Below are positions 11,282 to 20,140 of a DNA stretch of 64,000 bases, piece by piece. Position 1 is the stretch's first letter. Each line of letters starts with the position of its first letter. Location of the stretch: positions 1 to 64,000 of the forward strand of contig JADJEQ010000040.1 in the NCBI GenBank assembly GCA_016709025.1, given 5' to 3'. A program made the position numbers and the translations under genes. Source of the stretch: Bacteroidales bacterium (GTDB taxonomy: Bacteria > Bacteroidota > Bacteroidia > Bacteroidales > Lentimicrobiaceae). The notes beneath the pieces are model-generated. The model did not search any database. It had not been told where the DNA came from and worked only from the letters and a program-made list of their open reading frames with translations.

Positions 11282-11539
11282 GTCTAAGTCTAAAAAGTCT
11301 AAAGTAAAATTAAGAGAAATTAATATTTAATGTTGCCATAGAAATTCAAGGCAAAAGCTCAAAGCTCAAAGTAGCAAAAGTAAATATCTGGTTGTGATGT
11401 TAATAACATAACATGCGGTATGTCAGGCTGAGAAAGTCATAAAAGGATTCGCTTAATATGAAATTTGAAAGGTAAATTTTAACCTATTAAGGTGGACAGC
11501 GGGCTGTAAATAGTAAAAAGTTTAAAGTAAAAAGCCTGT
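11282..11539. other. Intergenic, short degenerate direct repeats only
   Basis: AT-rich spacer with short repeated words (AGTCTAA near 11,280-11,305; CAAAAGCTCAAAGCTCAAAG near 11,350-11,380; AGTAAAAAG near 11,510-11,535). No gene, tRNA or terminator was recognised. Confidence 0.5.
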
Positions 11540-13316
11540 ATGAATCTGGCGAAACTGATTAAAGAAACCGGTAACGACCAGCAGAAAATATTCTGGTTGC
11601 TTACGGGGTTAATTCTGCTTGTTGCCCTGGCGCTTCGGGTAACAGGTCTGGGGTTCTCCTACTCAAACGATGAGGTTTGGTGCCCTGGTCAGGAGTAAGG
11701 TTTGATTCGTTTCCGAACTGGTTGACAAAGGATTTTACGTGGATGGTCACTCGGGCGGTATACAGGTGTTTTGTATTATTGGGTAAAACTGTTTGGCATG
11801 GGCGAGTGGGCGGTCAGGCTACCATTTGCCATCGGCGGTGTTCTGGCAGTTTATTTCGCGATCAGGGTGTTTACCAGATGGTTTGGGCCAACAACAGGTT
11901 TATTGACCGGGGCTTTTATGGCCTTTCTTGAATTTCCGCTAGTTTACAGTCAGATAGCCAGGCCATATGGCGCCGGACTGTTGTTCAGCATGATGATGAC
12001 CTGGTTCTGGACCCGCCTGCTGTTTGATGAAAAGCCAAAGTCATTAGTTGCTGTTGCTTATGCAATCACTGCATCGGCCTGCATGTACACACATTATTTC
12101 AGCTTTCTTTTCGCCCTGATCGTCAGGATTACAGGGGCTTTTCTTCCTCTCCGCAAAACCTTACCATATTATGTAAGGTGCCGGCGTTGTAGCTGCATTG
12201 CTGTTCACCTCATATTTATATAACGCTCAACCACCTCAGCATCGGAGGCGTAGGTCTTTGGCTTGCCAAACCTGAAAACAACTGGTTGCTCACCCATATC
12301 TGGTATATCTTTAATGAGTCAGCCCTGATCTCCCTGATTGCCGGCGCCCTGGTTCTAGCTTCGTTCATTTATGCTTTCAGAAGTCTCCGGCTGAAGCAGA
12401 TTCACTTTTTCTCCCTGATCTTTTGCAGTTCCTTTTAACCAGGCTTCTTTTGTTCACGGATGGTCAATCCGGTTTTGCAGCATAGTGTACTGATCTTCAC
12501 CTTTCCGTTTCTGATTGCCTTGTTGTTTTCCTTTGCCGATAAACTACCTTCCCGGATTAATTCAGTTGTCATTATTTTTGTCCTTTTTGCCGGCACTTTT
12601 CAAACCATAGCCGGAAACCGGTATTACAGTAAACAGCATTTCGGAGAATTTCGCGGGGTTGCCAAGCCATAGACCTTTGGAACCGGACTTACGGCGAACA
12701 AAACATTACAAGGGCGGTCAGCGTCAACAATCCATGGTACCTTGATTTTTACTTCTGACAGGACGACAGGCGGCCGGACATCTTTTTCGCAATACGAAAA
12801 CCGCGGAGGTCTGCATCTCGACACCCTCGCGAGAATTCTTGATACCTGCCGCACACCTTATTTTATATATGCATGGACCAAGCAGGTTCCCTTTGAAGTC
12901 AACGATATGATTTTGGCCAGATTTCCCTGTGTGGCCGGGCAGGTTAATTTCGATGAATTATCCGAAGCAACACTTTTCAGTAAATTAGCCCTGAATTGCA
13001 TCAATGAAAAACCCGACACCCTTTATAAAGATACTTTTGACCCCGGATTCTGAAGATTGACAGCCTGGAATACAGTCCGGGATACAAGGTCTGGCATCGG
13101 ACCTGCTAAAAGGAATACCGATCGGTTATCAGGATAATCTTATTGCTACTGTAGATGTTTTCAGATACAGCTGAGACAAGCGCTCTGTTGGTTGTTTCAT
13201 TTGAAGATGAAAACGGCGAATCAGTGCAATGGCAGGGTGCCCGCGCTGATTTATTCTGCAGGCCGGGTTACTGGAGCAAAGTCAGGCTTTACAGTTCCTC
13301 CAGGGATGAAAAATAA
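11540..13316 (+). CDS. Family 39-type membrane glycosyltransferase (PMT/ArnT-like), frameshifted
   Basis: This resembles the integral-membrane glycosyltransferases that use lipid-linked sugar donors (GT39/PMT_2). The start MNLAKLIKETGNDQQ is followed by a hydrophobic helix (FWLLTGLILLVALALRV) and the GLGFSYSNDEVW segment, where the acidic residue matches the family's first-loop catalytic Asp/Glu region. After a frameshift come YYWVKLFGMGEWAVRLPFAI, SQIARPYGAGLLFSMMM and THYFSFLFALIV, all typical. Further membrane segments appear in other frames up to 12,660. A soluble C-terminal region follows (DTLARILDTCRTPYFIYAW, then ADLFCRPGYWSKVRLYSS), ending at TAA 13,314-13,316. At least four indels break it. 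The reconstructed length of about 590 residues is normal. Acceptor and donor cannot be told from the sequence. Confidence 0.75.
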
Positions 13317-13430
13317 TCAATAGTCATACTAAAGTTTATTTCTGGAATCCCAAAAAAGTAAGCTTCTGATAAGGAATCTTACCATAACGCTTGAAAAGCC
13401 GGTCATTTCAAACAATCAACTACAGCTAAA

Positions 13431-14082
13431 ATGAAAACGCCCACTTTTCATCTCCTTTTTATAACCTTGCTTTCAAGGCTCCTCCTGGCGTGTCAGCGGG
13501 AGAAAATTGAAAACTACCCCGATGGTAAGCTTAAATCTGTTCAACAGTTCAAAGGAAAAAACAGCACGGAATCTCAACCTGGTATTATGAAAACGGTAAA
13601 AAAGCAACTGGAGGCCGAGTATTCAGAAGACAAGCTGAACGGTAAATCGGTCCAGGTGGCATGCCAATGGTCAAAAGGAATCGGTTGAAAATTATTCAAT
13701 TGGATTAAGGAATGGTATGGTGATCACCTGGAATACTTCAGGAATAAAAATTGATGAAAGAACATACCACAACGATACGTTGCATGGCGCATACGGCTTT
13801 ACCATGAAGAACGGGATGGTGATGATTGAGGAATTATGAGATGGGATTGTTTGACAGTACCTGGACCTAGTTCAATGAGTTTGGTTTCAAGATCGGCGAT
13901 GCCACATTTAAGAAAGGATCGGGGATTCAACGGGCATTTCACCTGAACGGGAAACTCTGGAGGCAGATCCATACTCCGGCAATAAACGCAATGGCGTGAA
14001 GAAGGAATTCAATCAATCAGGAAAACTGACAAAAGAGACAACTTATACAAATGATGTCGTTACCGGGGTGACAGAATACTGA
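13431..14082 (+). CDS. YwqK/MORN-variant repeat lipoprotein, frameshifted
   Basis: An N-terminal signal ends in a lipobox (LLLAC, Cys at about residue 21), so the product should be a lipoprotein. It is followed by ENYPDGKLKSVQQFKG and, across frameshifts, repeats of the G-x-x-h-N-G-x-x-x-x-a/y type (KLNGKSV, IGLRNGMVITWNTSGIKIDE, DTLHGAYGFTMKNGM, TYTNDVVTGVTEY). This is the MORN-like repeat of the YwqK family, sometimes labelled an antitoxin. Indels occur near 13,580, 13,690, 13,850 and 13,990. It ends at TGA 14,080-14,082. Function is unknown; in Bacteroidota such proteins are common as surface lipoproteins without a toxin partner, and no toxin gene is visible here. Confidence 0.65.
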
Positions 14083-14236
14083 AAATTTCGTTTCTTTGCA
14101 ATCGTTTGCGAAAGTGCTTCAACAGGTTACGGATTTCCTCAGATAACCGTTTAGAATCTTTCTAAAGTAGCTGAAAACGAAAATTTTAACTTAGTGTAAG
14201 CGTAAAAACAGTAAGGCTAAAATAAGTAGCTTTAAA

Positions 14237-14268
14237 TTTGGAAATTACATTTTTATAACATAAATTTG
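14237..14268 (+). promoter_or_regulatory. Bacteroidota promoter for glutamate dehydrogenase
   Basis: TTTG (14,237-14,240) and TAAATTTG (14,261-14,268) are separated by 20 bp, matching the Bacteroidota -33/-7 arrangement (TTTG, about 19-20 bp, TAnnTTTG). The start codon is 65 bp further downstream. Confidence 0.65.
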
Positions 14269-14333
14269 CACTGTTATTTAGTTAACACTGTTACAAAATT
14301 CACATAAGTTAATCATCCTAAAACATCCACAAG

Positions 14334-15666
14334 ATGAATCTGGAAAAAATCATGACCGACCTGGGAAAAACATCCGGGTGAAGTTGAGTACTTGCAGGCA
14401 GTACGCGAAGTTTTGGAGTCCATTGAAGATATCTACAATGAGAACCCGCAGTTTGAATCGGCAGGCATTATTGAGCGCATCGTTGAGCCCGACCGTATCT
14501 TAACCTTTAAAGTTCCCTGGGTTGACGACAATGGCAAAGTTCATGTCAATCTTGGTTACAGGATTCAGTTCAACAACGCGATCGGCCCATACAAAGGCGG
14601 TTTACGTTTCCACCCGAGTGTGAACCTCAGTATTCTGAAATTCCTCGGCTTCGAACAGATTTTCAAGAACAGCCTCACCACCCTTCCGATGGGCGGCGGT
14701 AAAGGCGGAAGTGATTTTGACCCAAGGGCAAATCGAATGCTGAAATCATGCGTTTCTGCCAGTCGTTTATGCTTGAACTGTGGAAAATGATCGGACCGGA
14801 AACCGACGTTCCCCTGCAGGCGACATTGGTGTTGGCGGACGTGAGATAGGATTCATGTATGGCATGTACAAAAAACTGACCAGGGAGCATACCGGCGTTC
14901 TTACCGGCAAGGGTATCAACTGGGGCGGTAGCCTGATCAGGCCGGAAGCTACCGGCTTTGGTGCAGTTTATTTTGCACATGAAATGCTGAAGACCAAAAA
15001 CCAGGATTTCAAAGGAAAAACCGTTGCAGTCAGTGGATTTGGAAATGTTGCATGGGGTGCTGTTCAAAAGGTTACCGAACTTGGTGGTAAAGTAGTTACC
15101 ATCTCCGGTCCTGACGGATACATCTACGATCCGGATGGCATTTCAGGTGAAAAGATTCACTACATGCTCGAACTCAGGTCATCAAACCAGGACATTGTTA
15201 AACCATATTCCTACGAATTCCCGAATGCTCAGTTTCATCAGGGCAAACGCCCATGGGAAGTCAAGTGCGATGTTGCATTGCCTTGCCACGCAGAATGAGC
15301 TTGGGAAAGAAGATGCATTGACCCTCATTAAGAATGGTGTGATGTGCGTTGCTGAAGGTGCCAATATGCCTTCAACCCCCGAAGCCATTGAGGCATTCCA
15401 GGAACATAAGGTTATGTTTGCTCCGGGTAAAGCCGTTAATGCCGGTGGTGTTGCCACTTCCGGACTTGAAATGTCGCAGAACTCAATGAAACTGAACTGG
15501 GCAACCGAAGAAGTTGATATGCGTCTGCATCAGATTATGAAAGCATTCATGAGCAATGTGCAAAATACGGAACACAGCCCGACGGTTGCATTAATTATGT
15601 AAAGGCGCGAATGTTGCCGGCTTCCTGAAAGTGGCCAATGCAATGCTCGATCAGGGCGTGCTGTAA
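14334..15666 (+). CDS. gdhA: NADP-type glutamate dehydrogenase, frameshifted
   Basis: It interconverts 2-oxoglutarate plus ammonium and glutamate, a main route of nitrogen assimilation. The N-terminal dimerisation and substrate part reads YLQAVREVLESI, GPYKGGLRFHPSVN, FLGFEQIFKNSLTTLPMGGG and KGGSDFDP (catalytic lysine in the last). The coenzyme domain shows TGKGINWGGSLIRPEATGFG, GKTVAVSGFGNVAWGA and CVAEGANMPSTPEAIE. The C-terminus can be read as GCINYVKGANVAGFLKVANA. The start ATG at 14,334 (MNLEKIMTDL) is in a different frame from the body. About five single-base shifts occur (near 14,370, 14,728, 14,800, 15,285 and 15,565). The reconstructed length of about 444 residues is normal. All catalytic motifs survive, so sequence error is more likely than inactivation. 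A promoter lies upstream and a terminator downstream, indicating a single-gene unit. Confidence 0.9.
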
Positions 15667-15702
15667 ATAATTGCCTGGTATTTTACGATGTTGGATAACC
15701 CA

Positions 15703-15728
15703 GGCCCCGGATTTCCGGGGCTTTTTTT
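15703..15728 (+). terminator. Rho-independent terminator after gdhA
   Basis: GCCCCGG and CCGGGGC are separated by a 4-base loop and followed by a run of seven T. It lies about 37 bp after the gdhA stop codon. Confidence 0.85.
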
Positions 15729-15947
15729 ATCTCTGCACCAAAGATTATTTTGCATGCGGTATAACTACCACCATTGTGAGCTGAGCGCCCATGCTGACAT
15801 GCATCTTAATACTATAATCTATCAGCAACAGGCTTTAAAGGACTTTTAGGACAAAAAGACAAATTTTTTGTCCCTATTTTGTCATTTTTATCCTTGATTT
15901 TTTTTATTAATTCTTGCGTTAGTCCTTCTTTCTTTTAATCCCCCCAT

Positions 15948-16083
15948 CTGGCGCGCGTCCCCTGACGCGTGAGTAACTGGTGCGCGTCCCCCGATGCATG
16001 AGCAGCTGGCGCGCGTCCCCCGACGCGTGAGCAGCTGGCGCGCGTCCCCTGACACGTGAGCAGCTGGCGCGCTGACGCGTGCC
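15948..16083. repeat. Tandem array of GC-rich 29-bp palindromic repeat (left array)
   Basis: Four complete 29-bp units start at 15,948, 15,977, 16,006 and 16,035, with a truncated fifth at 16,064. The consensus begins CTGGCGCGCGTCCCCTGACG and ends CGTGAGCAG. Units differ at one to four positions. The array is far more GC-rich than its surroundings. The same sequence occurs in reverse orientation on the other side of the transposase gene (16,689-16,750). An ORF read through the array is only a translation of the repeat. Confidence 0.9.
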
Positions 16084-16128
16084 ATCCTTACCTTATTGTA
16101 TTCATCTGCAAACTCAATAATTCAACAT

Positions 16129-16653
16129 TCAACAGCCCAACCTTGCCGGGTAATTTACAGCTGAACTAAATTTATAATCCCATGGCAGACTACATAACCC
16201 ATATTCAACTGGATTGTTATGGATATAGGACAGCTTTTGCAAAAGGAATTTATTACTGAATATTATTTTAGCCATGTTGCCATCCTGCCATACCTTATAG
16301 TTTTTATACGCTTTAAGTTTTTTCGGCTTTACTAAATTGATCAAGTATTTGTTGATATCCACCGGGTTTCTCATCTTCAAGTTTTTTCACTATAGCTCTG
16401 GAAGTAAATTTCTTTAAATCACGCAATATCTCAGATACTGTAAACGGTTCATTCACTTTGACTATCATATGCACATGGTTTGGCATAACGCAATACCCAT
16501 AAACAACAAGACCCTTATTTTCTGGTAAAACTGAATGTTATCAATGATTATCTGCTTAAATGAGTCATCTTCCAATACTTTGACCCACTCCACAATAGTA
16601 AAAGTAACGAAATATGCTTTATTGCCTTTTTGAATTTTGTATTTATCGGACAT
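16129..16653 (-). CDS. REP-associated tyrosine transposase (RAYT, IS200-like Y1 superfamily), frameshifted
   Basis: This is a single-domain HUH/Y1 transposase of the type that mobilises REP palindromes. The start MSDKYKIQKGNKAYFVTFTI (ATG at 16,653) is typical of the family. After an indel near 16,505 the frame reads GYCVMPNHVHMIVKVNE, which carries the HxH metal-binding motif. After a second indel near 16,330-16,375 it reads FLLQKLSYIHNNPVEYGL, the conserved helix with the presumed nucleophilic tyrosine. It ends at TGA 16,129. The length of about 175 residues is normal. A longer ORF reading runs into the right repeat array and is rejected as the start. Inverted GC-rich repeats flank the gene on both sides, as expected for a RAYT with its own REP elements. 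Confidence 0.88.
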
Positions 16654-16688
16654 GATGGCTAAAGGTAGTAAATATTCATATGCCGGGG

Positions 16689-16750
16689 CACGCGTCAGGG
16701 CACGCGTCAGGGGACGCGCGCCTGCTGAGGGGACGCGCGCCGACTGCGGC
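16689..16750. repeat. Inverted copies of the GC-rich repeat (right array)
   Basis: Two to three partial copies lie immediately upstream of the transposase start, in opposite orientation to the left array. The segment 16,701-16,722 is an exact reverse complement of 15,950-15,971 (22 bp). Together the arrays bracket the transposase gene. Confidence 0.85.
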
Positions 16751-16851
16751 TGGTTACAAATGCGCTGTTTACAATTAATGATCATCGGTTTATTTAAAAA
16801 AGACGGCTAATTACTACTTTTGTTAAAAATATCACCTAAAATAGTAAAGAA

Positions 16852-17307
16852 ATGCAATCTTTCAACACCATTGAAGACATCCTGATTTTCGCCATCGGAG
16901 CCGAGCAGGAAGCTGCCGACTTTTACCTCCGTTTATCGGGTCAATCGGAAAGCACCGTAATGAAACAGGTTTTCAATCAATACGCGCATGAAGAACTGGG
17001 GCACAAAACCAAACTCATGAAAATCAGGGAAAAAGGCTTTGCGGGAATACCCGCTGAGCAAATAAAAGATATGAAGATGAGCGATTACATAGTGGATGTG
17101 ATTCCGGGACCATCCATGTCCTATACAGATGTGCTGGCACTCGCTATGAAAAAGGAGAAAGCTGCTTTCCGCCTTTACCTTGATCTGGCTTCGAAAGCAC
17201 AAACCGAAGAAACCAGTGCATTGTTCAATTCACTCGCACTGGAAGAGGCGAAACATAAGCTCAGGTTCGAACTCGAATACGACCGGCAAATTCACAAAGG
17301 AGAATAA
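16852..17307 (+). CDS. Ferritin-like diiron protein (rubrerythrin family), complete ligand set
   Basis: A 151-residue four-helix ferritin-like domain without a rubredoxin domain. The expected diiron ligands are all visible: Glu18 (AEQEAADFY), Glu48 and His51 (HEELGHK), Glu102 (KKEKAAF), and Glu132 and His135 (LEEAKHK). Proteins of this type reduce peroxide or handle iron in anaerobes and microaerophiles. The ATG at 16,852 is preceded by a TACTTTTG box at 16,815-16,822. A terminator follows and then a paralogue with lost ligands. Without a rubredoxin domain it would need a separate electron donor. Confidence 0.85.
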   Translation: MQSFNTIEDILIFAIGAEQEAADFYLRLSGQSESTVMKQVFNQYAHEELGHKTKLMKIREKGFAGIPAEQIKDMKMSDYIVDVIPGPSMSYTDVLALAMKKEKAAFRLYLDLASKAQTEETSALFNSLALEEAKHKLRFELEYDRQIHKGE

Positions 17308-17330
17308 GAATTCATTGAAAATTAACACCT

Positions 17331-17364
17331 AAGCTGTCTCAAAAATGAGACAGCTTTTTTTTTA
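17331..17364 (+). terminator. Rho-independent terminator between the two ferritin-like genes
   Basis: AAGCTGTCTC pairs with GAGACAGCTT across a 6-base loop, followed by about ten T. It separates the two paralogues, so the second probably has its own promoter. Confidence 0.88.
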
Positions 17365-17451
17365 TTTATTCAGATTACTTTTAAATAGAAACCGGATTAA
17401 TAATAACTATAACCTCTTGAGTAACCCGAGAATCCAAACACAAATCAGCCT

Positions 17452-17904
17452 ATGAAGACATTTAAATCAGTTGATGAAATCCTGCATTTTGCTGTCAGTT
17501 CAGCACAGGAAACGGCGCACTTTTTCACAAGTTTATCAAAACAGGCCCGAAATGCCAGGCTAAAACAGGAATTTGAAAAATATGCCCGCGAAGAGTTTGC
17601 TTACATGGTAAGATTGGCCAAAGTAAGGGAAATTGCCCCACTTGGCATCTCCGGTAAACAATTGAAAGATTTGGTTATCAGCGACTACCAGATAGATCTG
17701 AACACCGCCAGGGAGTTAAAATATTCAGAAGCCCTTGTTATGGCAATGCGTAAAGTTAGGGCATCGCTCAAACTTTACCTCGATATTGCCTCAAGAACAC
17801 CCAACGATGAAATTCAGTCTGTATTCAGATCATTGGCGAATGAAGAGGCTAAACATAAACGTAGATTCGAAATAGAATACAACGAATCTATTTTGCTGAG
17901 ATGA
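17452..17904 (+). CDS. Ferritin-like protein paralogue lacking several diiron ligands
   Basis: At 150 residues it aligns without gaps to its upstream neighbour over residues 1-135 (for example KTFKSVDEILHFAV against QSFNTIEDILIFAI, and EEAKHK conserved in both). The metal site is degenerate: Glu18 becomes Ala18 (SSAQETAHFF), His51 becomes Tyr51 (REEFAYMV), and Glu102 becomes Val102 (MRKVRASLKLY). Only Glu48 and the final Glu132/His135 pair remain. The frame is fully open and codon use is normal, so this is not a decaying pseudogene by appearance. It could be a structural partner of the active paralogue or have a new role. It is followed by its own terminator. Confidence 0.8.
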   Translation: MKTFKSVDEILHFAVSSAQETAHFFTSLSKQARNARLKQEFEKYAREEFAYMVRLAKVREIAPLGISGKQLKDLVISDYQIDLNTARELKYSEALVMAMRKVRASLKLYLDIASRTPNDEIQSVFRSLANEEAKHKRRFEIEYNESILLR

Positions 17905-17928
17905 CAGGAATTACTGCGTTCCTGGTAA

Positions 17929-17957
17929 AGCCCGCTCCTCAGAGCGGGCTTTTTTTA
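17929..17957 (+). terminator. Rho-independent terminator after the second ferritin-like gene
   Basis: AGCCCGCT and AGCGGGCT pair across a 6-base loop, followed by a run of seven T. Confidence 0.88.
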
Positions 17958-17996
17958 TTTTTAGTAAAACAGGACTCCCCGCAACGCGGATTTGAT

Positions 17997-18004
17997 TAAT
18001 TTTG
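17997..18004 (+). promoter_or_regulatory. Bacteroidota -7 element before the BatA-like gene
   Basis: TAATTTTG matches TAnnTTTG and lies 35 bp before the ATG at 18,040. The upstream TTTG box is not clear. Confidence 0.45.
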
Positions 18005-18039
18005 CAGTGAAATGAACCGAGAAGAACCGCAAACCAGTT

Positions 18040-20108
18040 ATGCAATTTATCAATCCTAATATTCTTTTTGCACTTCTGGCGGTGCTTATACCGGTTGCCA
18101 TACATCTTTTCAATTTCAGGAAATACCGGAAGGTATATTTCAGCAATGTCAGTTTCCTGAAAGAACTTCAGCAGAAGACCCAGAAGCAATCCCAACTGCT
18201 TCATCTGCTGGTGCCTCTCATGCGAATCCTCTCTATCACTATGCTGGTTCTTGCATTTGCCCAGCCTTTTATTCCCTCCAAAAAGCAGTCATTGCCCGGC
18301 CAGATCAGCGTCGTCAGCATATTTGTTGATAATTCGTTTAGTATGGAAGCCGCAGGAAGCAAAGGCCGGTTGTTGGATGAAGCCAGGTCAAAAGCAGCAG
18401 AAATAGCAGCAGCCTACAAAACGGATGATCTGTTTCAACTGCTTACAAATGATTTCTCCGGAAAACATCAGCGCCTGGTAACCAAAGAAGAGTTTCTGGA
18501 AATGCTACCGGAGGTAACTGCGTCGCCTGCTGTAAGAACACTTTCAGAAATTACCTCAAGGCAACAGGACCAGCTCTCAACCCACCGCTCTGTTTCAAAA
18601 TTTGCCTATGTCATCTCTGATTTTCAGCAAAGTACAGTTATGTCAGGGCTTCCAAAAGGGAGTTTGCAGGATAGTTATGATCTGATTCCGCTGAAATCAT
18701 CCGCAAATAAAAACATTTATATAGATTCCTGTTGGTTCAGCAATCCGGTAATACAGTTAAACCGGACTTCCACAATAAATGTTAAAATCAAAAATACTTC
18801 TGACGATGACCTGGAGAAAATCCCGGTAAAACTGATGATAAACGGCCGCCAGCGCGCTGTTGCTGCCGTTAATATCAAGGCCGGCAGTTCTTCGGAGGTA
18901 AGTTTACCCTTTGCCAACCCGCAGCCGGGCATTATGGAAGGGTTGATTGAAATAAGCGACTACCCGGTTACTTATGACGATATTTTTTACTTTGTTTTCA
19001 AGGTTTCCGATAAAATCCCTGTGTTGGTTGTGAACGGGGGTGATGAAAATTCGTACCTCAATTCAGTATTCAAACTTGATTCAGTCATCAATCTGACGCA
19101 GGTTGTTGCCGGGAAAACAGACTACTCATCTTTTCCGGAATACCGGCTAATCGTATTGAACGATCTCAGAACAATAACATCAGGCGCTATCCAGGAATTA
19201 TCCCGGTTTGTTACACAGGGAGGCAGTTTATTGATTTTCCCGGCGCATAATGCAGATATACCTGTTGTAAACCAATTACTCTCTTCCCTGGGAACTGACC
19301 TGATTGAAGTATTGGATTCAGCCAACAGTAAGGTTAGCCAGATCAATACCAACCATCCTGTTTTCAGTGATGTATTTGAAAAAGTGGTCTCAATCCCGAC
19401 AATACGGACCTCCCACTGATCAGAAGTCATTTCAGATTATCGGCCATCAGTAAAGGAACTTCACAAACACTGCTAGGATTGAACAACGGCGATCCTTTGT
19501 TGATCGCGCAAAGCAAAGGTGAAGGCAAAGTTTACCTGAGTGCTGTTCCGGCCAATGATAAAGCAGGCAACTGGCCCCGGCATGCCCTTTTTGTGCCTGC
19601 GATGCTGAATATTACTTTTATGAGCGAAAATGTGATGCCCATGATGCACTACACAGGCAAACAGAGCGGCATTAACCTCGGGAATCTTAAACCAGCCCAG
19701 GACAATATTTTCAGAATTACAAAATCAGACGGTTCTGCAGGTTTTATTCCTGAATTCCGGAGAGTAGAAGGACAGAGCATGATCTTCATGAACGATCAGT
19801 TAAAAGATGCTGGTATTTTCAAAGTAACAAGCGGTGATGAAATATCTACTTTGCTTGCTTTTAACTATGATCGTAAGGAATCAAACCTTAAAGTGGCTAC
19901 TCAGGATGAACTGGAAGAATTTGTAAAGAAAAATGACAAATTCGAAATAATTGAAGCCGGGCTTAAGCCATTGGATGAAATAATTTCAAATAAGAATTCA
20001 GGGCAAAGGCTCTGGAAGTGGTTTATAGTTTCCGCTCTTTTGTTTATTATTGCGGAAGTATTATTGCTACGATTTTATGGAAAGCGAAACAGCCAGGTAA
20101 AAAGCTGA
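18040..20108 (+). CDS. BatA-domain / VWA-like membrane protein, one frameshift
   Basis: The N-terminus is the double-transmembrane BatA domain: MQFINPNILFALLAVLIPVA followed by IHLFNFRKYRKVYFSNVSFL and a second helix (MRILSITMLVLAFAQPFIPS). A von Willebrand A-like domain follows, with a MIDAS-type DNSFS at about residue 97. The large periplasmic middle part has no recognised domain. The C-terminus ends with a membrane helix (WFIVSALLFIIAEVLLLRF). At about 19,391-19,400 the frame shifts; the second frame reads DNTDLPLIRSHFRLSAIS and continues to TGA at 20,106-20,108. The full length would be about 690 residues, normal for these Bacteroidota proteins. The gene ends 33 bp before the topoisomerase gene, so the two are probably cotranscribed. 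Its role is unknown; Bat proteins were named for aerotolerance. Confidence 0.82.
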
Positions 20109-20140
20109 CAGGAAGAATAATTGCGTACAATGCGGAGTGA

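Noticed and set aside
15948..16083. Possible CRISPR array
   Set aside because: Units are contiguous 29-bp repeats with no unique spacers and no cas genes nearby; a matching inverted array flanks a RAYT transposase.
15888..16085. Minus-strand ORF of 65 residues
   Set aside because: It is only the translation of the tandem GC-rich repeat.
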